Positions 18,405-29,424 of a DNA stretch of 64,000 nucleotides are shown here, piece by piece; the stretch's first letter is position 1, and each line of letters opens with the position of its first letter. The position numbers and the translations under genes are program-made. The notes under the pieces were generated by a model, which saw only the letters and a program-made list of their open reading frames with translations, searched no databases and was not told the DNA's origin. Source of the stretch: Symbiodinium natans (Eukaryota > Sar > Dinophyceae > Suessiales > Symbiodiniaceae); contig CAJNDS010002522.1 of assembly GCA_905221605.1 (NCBI GenBank), positions 309,799 to 373,798 of the forward strand, in the 5' to 3' direction.

Positions 18405-20107
18405 GTTTAGGGTTTAGGGTTTAGGGGTATATTCCCTTAACGGGCATATATGATTCGGCCCCGGCGGGCCCCCCCCCCCCCCCTACCCCCCCCCCCCCAA
18501 TGGTAACCCCCCCCCCCCCCCCCCTGTGGTGTGGTTGGGGGTTGGTTTTAGGGTTTTAGGGTTTAGGGTTTAGGGTTTTAGGGTTTAGGGTTTTAGGGTT
18601 TTAGGGTTTTAGGGTTTTAGGGTTTTAGGGTTTTAGGGTTTAGGGTTTAGGGTTTAGGGTTTAGGGTTTAGGGTTTAGGGTTTTCCCCGCGGATGGGGTA
18701 CTAAGATGAATCCCCCCCCCCTGTGGTGTGGTTGGGGGTTGGTTTTAGGGTTAGGGTTTAGGGTTCAGGGTTTTAGGGTTTAGGGTTTAAGGTTTAAGAC
18801 TTAAGGTTTAGGGTTTAGGGTTAGGGTTTAGGTTTTAGGGTTTAGGGTTTAGGGTTTAGGGAGGGACCGTAGAGTAGACTTGGGGGGGGGGGGGGATACC
18901 ATGGGGGGGGGGGGGGCGGCCCAGGACGCTCGACGCTGAACCATATACAGGGCCCTAATTCCCTCATGAAACCAGGGGGCTTCTTAGGGTCTGCCATCGT
19001 TTATATTTTAATTACAGGGTTTAGGGCTCTAGGATTTAGGGTTTTGGGTTATAGGGTTTTGGGTTTAGGGTTTTGAGTTTTGGGTTTAGGGCAGAAGTTT
19101 TTGGTTTAGGGTTCAGGAATATAGGGGGTTTAGGTTTTTGTTTGGTTTAGGGTCTCTGGGTTGAGTGTTGAGCGTGTTGAGGTTTAGGGCTGTCTAAGCT
19201 CAAGGGAATGTTTGTTTGATCCGACCTTAAATGCTTCGAAGCTGGGTCGAGGTGTGCCGTCGTGTCGGCTGGTCTGCCGGACTACCGTTTTCGGGTTCTG
19301 GGTTTAGGTTTTAATTTTGATTGGCTCTTGAATCAGGGCTTGGGGTTCAGGCCTCGATCAGGGTTCACGTAGTGGTTGGATAAGCCCTAACAAACCCTAA
19401 ACCCTAAACCCTAAACCCTAAACCCTAAACCCTAAACCCTAAACCCTAAACTCTAAACCCTAAACCCTAAACCCTGAACCCTGAACCCTAAACCCTAAAC
19501 CCTACAAGGTTTAGGCTTCAGGGTGAGTTGGTTTGTTGGGTTTCAGGTTTGTGGGTTTTTGGGTTCCGGGTTGCCAAGGTGCCGGCTTCGGGGCTTGCAG
19601 GCTTTAAAGTTTGGGGTTGAGAGGGGTTTAGGGTTGAGGGTTGAGGGTTTAGGGTTTAGGGTGTGGGGCTCTGGGTATGTCCGGTTTACGGTATGTAGGG
19701 TTTCGAGTTGAGGTGTGGGGCACAGGCACAGGGTGGTGAGCTGTTTTCTCTTCTGGTGGGGGGGGGGGGGCAGGTACTTCAACAGCTCAAAGCAACGAGG
19801 TGGCCAGCCAACCACTGAAGCCTTTTGCCAGCTAAGCCCTACTGCCCCTCATAACCCCAAAAACCGCCAAAACCCTAAGCCCTGCACCCTACCCTATCCT
19901 ACCCGCCCCCCCCCGCCCAAAACCCCAGAGATGTATCTTAATCCCCCCCCCCCCCCCCAAACCTGAAAAAATCTGCTCCACCCGAAACCCTGAACCCTGA
20001 ACCCTAAACCCTAACCCCTAAACCCTAAACCCTAAACCCTCAACCCTAAACCCTCAACCCTAAACCCTAAACCCTAAACCCTAAACCCTACAAGATCCCC
20101 TCCACAG
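18405..20107. repeat. Telomere-like arrays, C- and G-runs, no supported exon
   Basis: TTTAGGG with TTTTAGGG 8-mers (18541-18690), two stretches with the same words (ccctgtggtgtggttggggg at about 18522 and 18718), G-runs, degraded telomere-like prose (19020-19200), CCCTAAA (19385-19505, 19985-20095). Nothing here reads as an exon. Confidence 0.7.
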
Positions 20108-20200
20108 GTGTTCAAGCCGGTGCCGGGCCAGGCCCCGCGAGGTCCCACCGCGGAGGAGGCCCAGGTTCTGTCCCACTTCCTGGACCAGGAGCCCACAGCA
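20108..20200 (+). CDS. Putative exon, unassigned
   Basis: After CTCCACAG the frame reads VFKPVPGQAPRGPTAEEAQV then LSHFLDQEPTA. Strong GC-rich third positions; CCCTAAA upstream and TTTAGGG downstream. Family unknown. Confidence 0.62.
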
Positions 20201-20284
20201 GGGTTTGTTTAGGGTTAGGGTTTAGGGTTTAGGGTTTAGGGTTTAGGGTTTAGGGTTTAGGGTTTAGGGTTTAGGGTTTAGGGT

Positions 20285-21280
20285 GTATAGAAGGGAAGCT
20301 CGCTGGTGCTAAAAGCACCCGGGCCGCTCGCTTGCGTTAGCATGTAGTCCCACCCCAACCACCCAAACTATTCTCATTTAGGGTTTAGGGTTCACCCCCC
20401 AAACCCCCCTCAAGGGGGGCTTTCTTGCTTTTTGCAGAGAAAGAGCAGGGCGGGGTCTCCCGAGCTTCATGGAGCCTGTCAGTGGCTCGTAGGCTTCTTG
20501 GAGCTTTCACGGAGTAAAATGGAAGGTGCCCAAAACCGTCAATTGCAATACCAAAAACCCACATTTTCGGGCTTGAAAGGGCAGCAAAAACGGTCGGGGG
20601 TAGCAGGGGCCTCGGCCGGCCCCTGCTTTTTAAAATGGAGCCCAAAACCGTCGATTTGCAATACTAAAAACCCCACATTTTCTTACGCGTCTGGGCAAAT
20701 CCTGGATCTGGGGGCTTCAAGAGTATTCGGGAGGTCTGAACAGGGCCTGAGACCAGATTGGGGGCGGTCCCAGGGAGGTCCCAGGAAAGTTTCAGGGGGG
20801 TTCCAAAGAGTGCAGGCGGGTTTCAGGGTCCCAGAAACGTTTCCGGAGTCAGGGTCCAATTGTCAGAAGGAGGGGGTCCCAGGGGGTCCCAGGGGGTCCC
20901 AGGGGGGTCCCAGGGGGTTCCCAGAGCAGGGGGTTTCAAAAACGGGTCAAAACAACGATCGGAGGCAAAATCGCTGCAGGCCCCCCCTGGACCGGCCCCG
21001 GCAGGGGGGGGTCCCCGGAATCTGCCAGCCCGGGCCCCAGACCCCCGGGGGGGTACCCCCCCGACCCCCGCAAAAAACACTACAACACATCAATGGTCGT
21101 AGGTTTGGGGTCCTAATTACATTGGGGCTGACGCCCTAGGTCTGAGGCGTAGCCAGTCACTGCCGTCTCGTCTACCGGGAGGCTTTACCCTCCCTCACCG
21201 TTCTGTGGAGACGCTCGGTCGGGGACCTCGGTCGAAGCCTCGAGCGCCCATGCATATGGACAGCGGCGCTCTCGGCAGTT
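20285..21280. other. Non-telomeric G/C-skewed block with internal duplications
   Basis: A segment 'cccaaaaccgtc-attgcaatac-aaaaaccc-acattttc' occurs twice (20527-20566 and 20640-20682). (GGGGGTCCCA)n repeats lie at 20867-20925. Both strands carry long open frames through the block, up to 235 codons on plus, but these follow the repeats. A GGGAGG/CCTCCC hairpin lies at 21178-21195. A stretch at 21206-21280 could be an exon (SVETLGRGPRSKPRAPMHMD), weakly. Confidence 0.5.
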
Positions 21281-21384
21281 TAGGGTTTAGGGTTTAGGGT
21301 TTAGGGTTTAGGGTTTAGGGTTTAGGGTTTAGGGTTTAGGGTTTAGGGTAGACCGCTAAACCCGAAACCCCACCAAGTTGCCCC

Positions 21385-21470
21385 CGCCAGATTTGCCCCA
21401 GCAGGGTTGCCGCCGTCAGGGTTGCCCCCGCCAGGGTTGCCCCCGCCAGGGTTGCCCCCCGCCAGGGTGG
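21385..21470. repeat. 15-bp tandem repeat
   Basis: About five units of gccccc(g/a)ccagggtt between TTTAGGG arrays at 21279-21350 and 21596-21650. Confidence 0.8.
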
Positions 21471-21654
21471 TTGCCCTATACCAGTTGCGCCCAAAATTCC
21501 TTTCCAACTTTCCAGCTTCGCTTTTGGCAGGGCTTAGGCTTGCTTTCCCACTTTTTGGACAAGGAACCAGCTTGAGGGTTTCAAAAAGGTTCGTTTAGGG
21601 TTTAGGGTTTAGGGTTTAGGGTTTAGGGTTTAGGGTTTAGGATTTAGGCTTTAG

Positions 21655-22678
21655 GGTTTGAGGGTTTTGAAAGATTTTTGTTGGGGTGTAGGTTTTGGGG
21701 CTTTCAATGTGTTTTTTGGGCTTAGGGTTCTTACAGGGCTGTGTTGGGGTTTAGTTTTTTGTTATAAGGCTTTCGGGGTGTCGGTTTTTTCAAGTTTTGA
21801 ACAGCTTTTTGGGGGTTGCGGGTTTAGGGGCTATTTGTTTTAGAGTTTTTACTTCTTTCTCTCGGCGGTTAGGGTTTCAGGGTTTTGGCTTGTAGGTCTA
21901 GGGTTTGTGGTGTCAGAGGTGTAGGCTTTTTTTTGGTTGGGGGGCTTGTGTTTTTGGGCTTTGGGTTCAGGGTTTTCTTGCGGGGTTTAGAGGTCTCGGG
22001 TTCAGGGGTTGTGGGTTTTGGGGCGTAATTGAGGTTTTGGGTTGGTCCAGGGTTGTAAACCCTCAACCCAAAAACCCCCAAACCCTAAAACCCTAAACCC
22101 TGGACCCTAAACCTAAAACCCTAAACCCTAAACCCTAAAACCCGAAACCCTAAGCCCCAAACCCAGTGTTTAAGGGTCTGGGGCGTAGAGTTTTCTAGGC
22201 TTCCGTGTCTGGTCGCTTGAGGATGGGCGGCCCCACTACATAGAGCCGCTGCCTCCGGGACGGCATTTTGGAGGGCTGAAACCCCAAGCCCTAAACCCTA
22301 AACCGCCTAAACCTAAACCCTAAACACAAACCCCGAAAATCTAAACCGTCATAAACCCTAAAACACTAAACCCTAACCCCCTAGATCCTAGGTTGAAGTT
22401 GGAGGGCTTGGAGCTTTTGCACTTTTCGGGTTTTGGGGGCCTACCATGCTTGACGCAGGGCTTGGGATTGAGGGCTTGAAAGGGTTTGGAAGTGGGTCCT
22501 GCTCTTTACCCTTCATGTTGCGGGACCCCAAAGGGGGTGGGTATTTCTCTGTCACTTGATGCGCTGGTTGACCCTAAGCCCTAAACCCTGAACCCTAAAC
22601 CCTAAACCCTAAACCCTAAACCCTAAACCCGAAACCCGAAACCCGAAACCCTAAACCCTAAACCCTAAACCCCAAAAG
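21655..22678. repeat. Degraded telomere-like region
   Basis: T/G-rich text that still shows the TTTAGGG rhythm (21655-22060), then C-strand arrays. No exon seen. Confidence 0.6.
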
Positions 22679-22775
22679 ACCATAGCCTCGCAAGGTCTGG
22701 AGTGGCGCGCAATCCGCAAGCCCTCTGCGAAGGGGGCGGCGAAGCCAACCAACGAGATATCCAGCCACTGGTCTT
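22679..22775 (+). CDS. Putative exon, unassigned
   Basis: Begins after CCAAAAG and ends before GTAGGG. The frame reads TIASQGLEWRAIRKPSAKGA then AKPTNEISSHWS. Both splice signals fit and the flanks are CCCTAAA / TTTAGGG. Confidence 0.6.
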
Positions 22776-23173
22776 GTAGGGTTTAGGGTTTAGGGTTTAG
22801 GGTTCAGGGTTCAGGGTTCAGGGTGTAGGGCCAGTGTAGGGTTTAGGGTTTACCGTAGCTTAGGTTTTAGGGTTTAGGGTTCAGGGTGAACCCTAGACCC
22901 TAAAGCCGAGGGTTTGAGGGTTGTTTTGGGGCTTCAGGGGGTTTTCGGGTTTTACTAGCATCCCCTCCTTCGGACAGCAGGTGTCGGGTTTAAGGTTTGG
23001 GGCCTAGGGTTGAGGGGAATGCTTTGGACTCAAGGAGTAACCCTAAACCCAAAACCCTCAACCCTAAGCCCTAAGCCCTAAGCCCTAAACCCTAAACCCT
23101 AAACCCTAAACCCTAAAACCCTAAACCCTAAACCCTCAACCCTAAACCACACCTGCGTTTAAGCCCCGGAAAG

Positions 23174-23218
23174 CAGCATCTCAGGTACCTCGTCGTGGAT
23201 AGCCTCTGTGGGCAGCCA
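23174..23218 (+). CDS. Putative exon, unassigned
   Basis: After GGAAAG the frame reads QHLRYLVVDSLCGQP and meets AGGAC. Short beta-like segment. Confidence 0.42.
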
Positions 23219-23459
23219 GGACTAAGTTTGGGTTTGACACCCTAAGCCCCAAAAGCCCGAAAGCCCCCAAACCCCCCAAAAACCCCAAACCATAAGACCC
23301 TAAAGCCTAAACGCCAAACCGTAAGACCCTAAACCCTGAGACCCTATGGCCCTGAACCCTGGATCCTAAGACCCCAAAACCCCGACACCCTAAAGCCACG
23401 AGACCCTAAAACTCTTCTGGGGTTGGAACCACGCACCGATATGGCCTTTGCTCGTAGGT

Positions 23460-23911
23460 AGGGGCCCCGAATCCGTTAGGGTTTAGGGTTTAGGGTTTAG
23501 GGTTTAGGGTTTGGGTAAACAAGGGTTGTCTAACAACGGACCCAGCTTAAGGGCTCAGACATGGAGCCCCGAAACCCCAATACGTACCCTAAACCCTAAA
23601 CCCTAAAACCCTAAAACCCTAAACCCCTAAACCCTAAAACCCTAAAACCTCAAACCCTAAAACCCTAAAACCCTCAAACCCTCAAACCCTAAAACCCGAA
23701 AACCCTACCCCTAAAACCCTAAAACCCTAAACCCTAAAACCCTACCCCCTAAACCCCAAAACCCCCAAAGTCCCTGGACCCTGCACCGCCACATGGGTTC
23801 AGGGCAGAGGCTTAAGGAGTCCTCGAGCCAGACATGGGTCGTAGCACGATCCGGTGAACCGACCCCCGAATCCGTTAGGGTTTAGGGTTTAGGGTTTAGG
23901 GTTTAGGGTTT
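23460..23911. repeat. Direct duplication of a unique/telomere-like junction
   Basis: The word ccccgaatccgttagggttt plus several TTTAGGG occurs at 23465 and again at 23866. Between them lie TTTTAGGG-type (CCCTAAAA) 8-mers. No exon seen. Confidence 0.65.
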
Positions 23912-24017
23912 AGGATGCCCGAACACGCAAATCCCCTCACCTTTGGCCCCTGAACTGGGGTTTAGGCTTTCGGGTTTCGGGCTTAATTAGGGTCTCGGGT
24001 TTAGGGGCATAAGAGGA

Positions 24018-24101
24018 CCGCGGCGAGCCAAACTGTTTGACCTGGGTAGCACCACAAAGTGGAAGCCCAGCAAGCTGACGCGCCTTGGCAGGCGAAATTG
24101 G
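24018..24101 (+). CDS. Putative exon, unassigned
   Basis: Frame RRAKLFDLGSTTKWKPSKLT then RLGRRNW. Could be an upstream exon of the FkbM-like gene (methyltransferase folds start with a Leu-Phe-Asp-Leu-Gly strand), but that is not shown. Confidence 0.45.
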
Positions 24102-24169
24102 GCTTAGGGTTTTTCAGGGCGAGCTTCGCCGAAACCAATCTCCGGTTTAGGGTTTAGGGTTTAGGGTTT

Positions 24170-24305
24170 AAGGAGGGTGGGTATGGGGGTGTATGTATCT
24201 AGGGACCTTAGGGAAGCTTGGGGAGCCTTAGGGAGGGTTAGGGAGTAGCGAGTATTAGGGAGGCTTGGGTTACACACCCCCCTTGAATCCCCCTCCCTGA
24301 AGGGG
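24170..24305. mobile_element. Family D element, copy 1
   Basis: Shares ctagggaccttagggaagctt, gagccttagggag and the end ccttgaatccccctccctga with 26129-26269 and 51845-51936. Its 5' terminal repeat seems truncated by TTTAGGG. Confidence 0.6.
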
Positions 24306-24333
24306 ACAGAAGGTCTAGGGTTTAGGGTTACAG

Positions 24334-24430
24334 TCTGAAGCAACGGCAGTCATCTCACGTGGCCTGTTCACACGCTTTGGCTACGTGAGTCGCTTAGATG
24401 GAATCGCTTCGGCATTTCCAGAGTTGGCCC
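24334..24430 (+). CDS. Putative exon, unassigned
   Basis: After GGTTACAG the frame reads SEATAVISRGLFTRFGYVSR then LDGIASAFPELAL. Well-balanced composition. Could belong to the FkbM-like gene. Confidence 0.57.
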
Positions 24431-24499
24431 TTAACCCTAAACCCTAAACCCTCAACCCTCAACCCTAAACCCTAAACCCTAAACTCTAAACCCTACAAG

Positions 24500-24551
24500 C
24501 TTTGGTGCACCTTGGAGCATGGCACTGGGGACGCTGACATGTCTCATGTAT
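24500..24551 (+). CDS. Putative exon, unassigned
   Basis: After CTACAAG the frame reads LWCTLEHGTGDADMSHVF before TAG. CCCTAAA upstream, TTTAGGG-like downstream. Confidence 0.47.
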
Positions 24552-24869
24552 TTTAGGGTGAAGGGTTTAGGGTTTAGGGTTTAAGGTTTAGGGTTTCCGG
24601 GGCATAGGCTTGGGGACTTAGGTTGGGTGGCTTTGGGGGTTTTACGGTTTCGGGGTGGGGTTGGAGCAGAAGACCCGCAACCCGGGCTTAGGGCCACTCC
24701 AAGCAGCAGGGTTCGGATCCCTAGTAAGCTCGAGCAACCAAGCCGGGCATCGATCTTTCCTGTAGCCTCGACAGGAAGCTAAACCCGGAAGGGTTAGTAT
24801 TTAAGCCCCTCAACCCCAAAACCCTGAAATGTCCTGAAAGCCTGAAACCATGAAACCCTAAAACCCTAA

Positions 24870-25130
24870 ACTCTAAACCCTAAACCCTAGACTAGACCCT
24901 GAACCAACCCCGAGCCCTAAACCCTAAAGCCCCCAAACCCTAAACCCTAAACCCTAAACCCTAAACCCTAAACCCTAAACCATTAAACCCTACACCCCTA
25001 AACCCTTAAACTTACTAAACCCTAAACCCTAAACCCTAAACCCTAAACCCTAAACCCTAAACCCTAAACCCTAAACCCTAAACCCTAAACCCTAAACCCT
25101 AAACCCTAAACCCTAAACCCCAAACCCTAC
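24870..25130. repeat. Telomere-like array, CCCTAAA, about 260 bp
   Basis: Mostly perfect units; the last base pairs (CCCTACAG) act as 3' splice site for the next exon. Confidence 0.93.
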
Positions 25131-25132
25131 AG

Positions 25133-28100
25133 AGCCATCTCAGGGGTGACTTCCTGGCCGCCGACTATCGGCTTGCTCTGGGAGCCCTTCCCTCCGCTCT
25201 GCTGCTCTTCAACATGTACCGAGATCCTTGGCCCGAAGCCCTAAACCAGAGGGTTTAGGGTTTAGGGTTTAGGGTTTAGGGTTTAGGGTTTAGGGTTTAG
25301 GGTTTAGGGTTTAGGGCTTACTAGGGTTTGCTAGGTTTCAGCAGGTTCGGGGAGTTCAGTGAGCTTCGTCTTCAAGGCTGGTTTGGTTTTGGTCTCTAGG
25401 AGACTCTAGGATGGTCCCTAACCCCTATAAGCCTCAGAAGCCCTACACCCTAAGCCCTAAACCCTAAATCCTAAACCCTAAACCCTAAACCCTAAACCCC
25501 AAGGATCGCTGCCTTGAGTTCGATGACATCTACGTCTGGGACGCCGTGAAGCTCCTGGGATGCCCCCAGTAGAGCCCTCATGCTCCCTGAGGCCCTGAAA
25601 GGTTTAGGGTTTAGGGTTTAGGGTTTAGGGTTTAGAGTTTAGGGTTTAGGTTTAGGGTTTAGGGCGCCCCTTTTTTTTCTCCATTCCCAGGGTTGCGCTT
25701 TTTGGGCCGCCCAGGATCGGACCCAACGAGCTGAAGCAGTGGTGGGATCCTTTGCCGGATCAGCTCCGTCCCTCGGCTTCCCTTTGGGGGTGGGTTTAGG
25801 GTATAGGGTTTAGGGTTTAGGGTTTAGGGTTTAGAGCTTAGGGTTTAGGGTTTGAAACTGGCCGCGCATCGCCAAGAGGGCTTTTGGATGGAAGAGTCGG
25901 CATAGGGGTTCCGGGTTGAGGGCCTTTGTTCGGATGGTTCCTGTAGGGTTTAGGGTCTAGGGTTTCGGGTTGAAGGCTAATTTGGGGCGTGGGTTTTGGG
26001 TTTAGGGTGGAGGGTTTGGGGTTGGGTTTGGGGTTTAAGCGTTGGTTGTGTTCTAAGTAACCTAGCTTAGGTACTTCTGGGGGACCGCTATGTTCGGAAG
26101 TACCGTTCTAGCGGGTCAGAAATTAGAGGGTTCTTAAGGGAGGCAGGTTCATGAGGGGGGTTCATAGGGGGGGTAGGTACCAAGGGAACCTTAACGAAGC
26201 TTAGGGAGCCTTCGGGAGTAGTGGAGCGTATTCTAGAAACCCGCCTTGAACCCCCCTCCCTGAAGAACCCTATAGAGAAAGCCCTTGAAGCCTAAGCCCT
26301 TGAAGCCTAAACCAAATCAAGACCCAAGGGGCAAGGACTCGCTTCTACAACGTGGCTGTCAATGAGACGGCATGCGAGTCCATGGCGAAACTAACCTTCA
26401 CCAAGAGTAGCACTTTCACTTGTGTTTGACCCACACCCTACACGCTACACCCTAAACCCCAAACCCCAAACCCCAAACCCCAAACCCTAAACCCTAAACC
26501 CCAAACCCCAAACCCTAAACCCTAAACCCTAAACCCTAATGTGTTTCTCCTCGGCCGTCGCGCCAGGAATGGGGTCTTTGCAGAGAGGGGTAGCTTCCTG
26601 CACATGCTTCCGATTGCCGCGAGCCTTGGGTGATCAAATGAACCCTAGCAGGGTTTATGGCTCATACACTTGCTAGGGGGAGTATAGTATAGGGGACCCG
26701 AAACCCGAAGCCCTAAGCCCTAAGCCCTAAACCCTAGACCCTAAACCCTAAACCCTAAATCCTAAAACCCTAAACCCCAAACCCTAAACCCTAAACCCCA
26801 CTGTTCGGGGCTCTGTGTCTTCTTCCCCAAGGAAGCCAGAGGACTTCGTGGTGGTGAAGCTGGACCTCCGCGAGGGGCCTGAGCTGGCGATCATGGAGGC
26901 GCTGGCGAGGCATCCGGAACTTAGCTCCTCGGACTCCGATTTCGTTTCGGGTTTAGGGTTTAGGGGTTTAGGGGTTTAGGGGTTTAAGGGTTTAGGGTTT
27001 AGGGTTTGGGGTTTAGGGTTTAGGGGTTAGGGGTTAGGGGTTTAGGGACATTTCTCAGTGGCGCCTTGTGGGGTTTAGTGTTTAGGGTTTGGGGTTTGGG
27101 GTTTGGGGTTTAGGGTTTAGGGTTTGGGGCTTTGGGGTTTGGGGTATTTCTGGGATCTTAACCCCCTTTTCCTAACCGCCCCCTTAAAGATGCGCTCCCT
27201 GCGTTTTCCTGGGGGGAGAAGCGAGGCTCTCTCGTTGATGAAATACCCTAAGCCCTCATTCCTAAACCCTAAACCCTAAACCCTAAACCCTAAACCCTAA
27301 ACCCTAAACCCTAAACCGTAAACCGTAAACCCTAGACCCTAAACCCTAAACCCTAAACCCTATACATACCTAAACCGCCCCCTAAAACTTTCCCTGGGTA
27401 AAGAAGCGAGGCTCTCTCGTTGATGAGATCTTTGTTGAGTATCGCTTCGACTTTGACGGCAGGCAGATGGATTGGGGCCAGACGGACCAGGACGAGTGAT
27501 CAAAGCCTCAACCCCTAAACCCACCCTAAACCTTAAACCCTAAACCCTAAACCCTGAACCCTGAACCCTGAACCCTGAACCCTGAACCCTGAACCCTGAA
27601 CCCTGAACCCTGAACCCTAACCCCTAAACCCTAATCTCTAAACCCTAAACCCTAGACCCTAAACCCTAGACCCTAAACCCTATCAACTATGGTGTGCTCC
27701 TCTTTACGAGGCGTTGGGGGCTCTTCCACCCAAAGCCCGAAATTCCCCAAAAGCCCGAAAAGCCCCAAAAGCCCGACAAGCCGAGAAGCCCTACTGTAAA
27801 CCCTAAACCCTAAACCCTAAATCCGAAACCCTAAACCCTAAACCCTAAACCCTAAACCTTAAACCCTAAACCCTAAACCCTAAACCCTAAAGCCTGAGCC
27901 CTGGAAGGACAGGAATGTGGACACAGCCCTGGACTTGATGAAGAGGCTGCTAAGGGGTAGAGGGAGGGACCCCTAAAACCCCCTATATAACCCCTACATT
28001 GAACCCCTATATAGAACCCCTATATATATATACACACACCTGATAAGGGTTTAGGGTTTAGGGTTTCTATGTACCTAAAGAGCCCTCAATCCCCCCCCCC

Positions 28101-28305
28101 CCCCCAAGGTCCCTGATAAGGGTCCCTCCTTTCGTCCCTTAATCTTGCTCCCCCATATTCTACCCCCTCTACATAACCCCTAGATATCACCCCTATATAT
28201 ACTTTATAAGATTTAGGGTTTAGGGCTTATATAGGGTTTAGTCCCTTGAGGCTGCGGCTCGCGGGCGTCCGCTCGCACTTCTGGATGTCCGCCTCGGTGA
28301 TCTGA
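25133..28305 (+). CDS. FkbM-type methyltransferase, split gene with telomere-repeat introns
   Basis: Exons read in one frame: 25133-25222, 25504-25550, 25715-25787, 26336-26408, 26567-26629, 26832-26923, 27411-27490, 27908-27945, 28251-28305 (TGA 28303-28305). A further island at 25861-25903 (LAAHRQEGFWMEES) may be another exon. Joined landmarks: FDDIYVWDA (start of the FkbM domain), RFYNVAVNE, EDFVVVKLDLREGPELAIME (the K-x-D-x-x-G-x-E motif of the family), VDEIFVEYRFDFDG, and VRSHFWMSASVI at the end. These fall in the order of a Methyltransf_21/FkbM domain. Family enzymes use S-adenosylmethionine; the substrate is unknown. Upstream exons are probably missing; 24018, 24334 and 24500 are candidates. 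Introns contain both TTTAGGG and CCCTAAA arrays. Confidence 0.68.
25223..25503 (+). other. Telomere-repeat intron, GA-AG, GATC duplicated
   Basis: Starts GATCCTTGG and ends CCCAAG; the next exon starts GATCGC. Body is TTTAGGG (25253-25315), unique text, CCCTAAA (25446-25500). Confidence 0.65.
26129..26269. mobile_element. Family D element, copy 2 (best preserved)
   Basis: Inverted ends GGGTTCTTAAGGGAGGCAGG and CCTCCCTGAAGAACC. Lies in the intron before 26336. Confidence 0.75.
26924..27410 (+). other. Telomere-repeat intron, GC-AG, GCTC duplicated, with partial exon copy
   Basis: Starts GCTCCTCGG, ends AAGCGAG; the next exon starts GCTCTC. Order: TTTAGGG (26945-27155), copy of the next exon's start (27170-27241), CCCTAAA (27262-27362). 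The two copies of gaagcgaggctctctcgttg are at 27213 and 27403. Confidence 0.7.
27491..27907 (+). other. Telomere-repeat intron, GA-AG, GAC duplicated
   Basis: Starts GACGAGTGA, ends TGGAAG; the next exon starts GACAGG. Holds CCCTAAA and a run of nine CCCTGAA units (27553-27620). Confidence 0.65.
27946..28250 (+). other. Intron, GC-AG, GCTGC duplicated
   Basis: Starts GCTGCTAAGG, ends CCTTGAG; the next exon starts GCTGCGG. Contains few telomere units, and inverted text agggagggacccct / aagggtccctcctt that looks like a TIR element (27958-28132) with (TA)n inside. Confidence 0.7.
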
Positions 28306-28510
28306 GGACGAGACTGGGGAGCCTGAACCCTTACGAATCTCTACGAATCCCTACGGACCCTACGGACCCTAAACCAACCCTAAACCCTAAACCCTAAACC
28401 CTAAACCCTAAACCCTAAACCCTAAACCCTAAACCCTAAACCCTAAACCCTAAACCCTAAACCCTAAACCCTAAACCCCAAACCCCTAAACCCAAACCCC
28501 AACCCCCCAG

Positions 28511-28610
28511 CCACGCCCCCAAAATCTTCAGAATTCAGGACTTTGGGGGTGCCAGGGCCAAAGAAGCTCCGGCGTCCACCCCCCCCTCCCCCTCCTTCAA
28601 TCCGAGGGAA
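28511..28610 (+). CDS. Putative exon, proline-rich
   Basis: After CCCCCCAG the frame reads TPPKSSEFRTLGVPGPKKLR then RPPPPPPPSIRGK. Proline run may bind SH3/WW-type partners. First island after the FkbM-like stop, so it probably starts another gene's series. Confidence 0.55.
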
Positions 28611-28758
28611 GCTCTGCTTGAAGCCCTAAACCCTAAACCCTAAACCCTAAACCCTAAACCCTAAACCCTAAACCCTAAACCCTAAACCCTAAACCCCAAA
28701 CCCTAAATCCTAAAAGCCCTGAAGCCCTAGAACCGAAAACCCTAAATCCCCGCAAGCC

Positions 28759-28830
28759 GACAGCAGCACCGTCTCGGAAAGTCAGCGTGCCGCGGCGCCC
28801 TGGGGCCTAAAAGCTGCGCTTTACAGTTTG
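28759..28830 (+). CDS. Putative exon, unassigned
   Basis: Frame DSSTVSESQRAAAPWGLKAA then LYSL, CCCTAAA before and TTTAGGG after. Confidence 0.55.
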
Positions 28831-29200
28831 AGGGTTCGGGTTGAGGGTGTTTAGGGGTTTAGGGTTTAGGGTTTGGGGTTTGGGGTTTAGGGTTTTGGGG
28901 TTTGAGGGGTTTGGGCCTAGGGCTTAGGACTTAGGTTTCTGGCGTGTGGGTTTTCGGGGCTTTGCGGTTCAAGGGGCTTCGGGCTTGTCGGGATAGGGAC
29001 CCCGGGATGGTGTTGGGACCCCCGTGCGTTTCGGGGTTTGAGGGTTTAAGGGTTTGAGGGTTTAGGGTTTAAGGGTTTGAGGGTGTAAGGGTTCAAGGGT
29101 TTAAGGGTTTAGGGGTTTAAGGGTTTAAGGGTTTAAGGGTTTGAGGGTTTAAGGGTTTAGGGGTTTAAGGGTTTAGGGGTTACGCGCTTTGCAGCCTGAA
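28831..29200. repeat. GGGTTTAA / GGGTTTGA variant arrays
   Basis: 8-mers (TTTAAGGG, TTTGAGGG) at 29035-29180 replace the 7-mer. Low-complexity; no exon. Confidence 0.85.
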
Positions 29201-29360
29201 CTCGAGCTCTTCATGCTTCTACACCCACGGGCTCCATTGAACTTCGGGTTAGGCGCATTTTTTTTTTTTTTTTTGTGGGGGTTTGGGGGTTAGGGTTTGG
29301 GATGTAGGGTTTGGGGCTTGGGGTTTAGAGTTTAGGGTTTAGGGTTGGGTCTCTTTTGAG

Positions 29361-29424
29361 GGCCCTGATATGTCGACTTCAGCAGAGCTCATGACGAGAT
29401 GTTGGACTCTCTGGGGGCCCTGCA
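29361..29424 (+). CDS. Putative exon, unassigned
   Basis: After TTTTGAG the frame reads GPDMSTSAELMTRCWTLWGP then C. Confidence 0.42.

Noticed and set aside
20432-21139. 235-codon plus-strand frame
   Set aside because: It runs through internal duplications and (GGGGGTCCCA)n repeats, frames on the other strand are open too, and composition is Gly/Pro/Gln low-complexity.
21119-21280. Small structured RNA gene
   Set aside because: One GGGAGG/CCTCCC hairpin is present, but no tRNA, 5S, snRNA or SRP landmark could be placed; an exon fragment is as likely.
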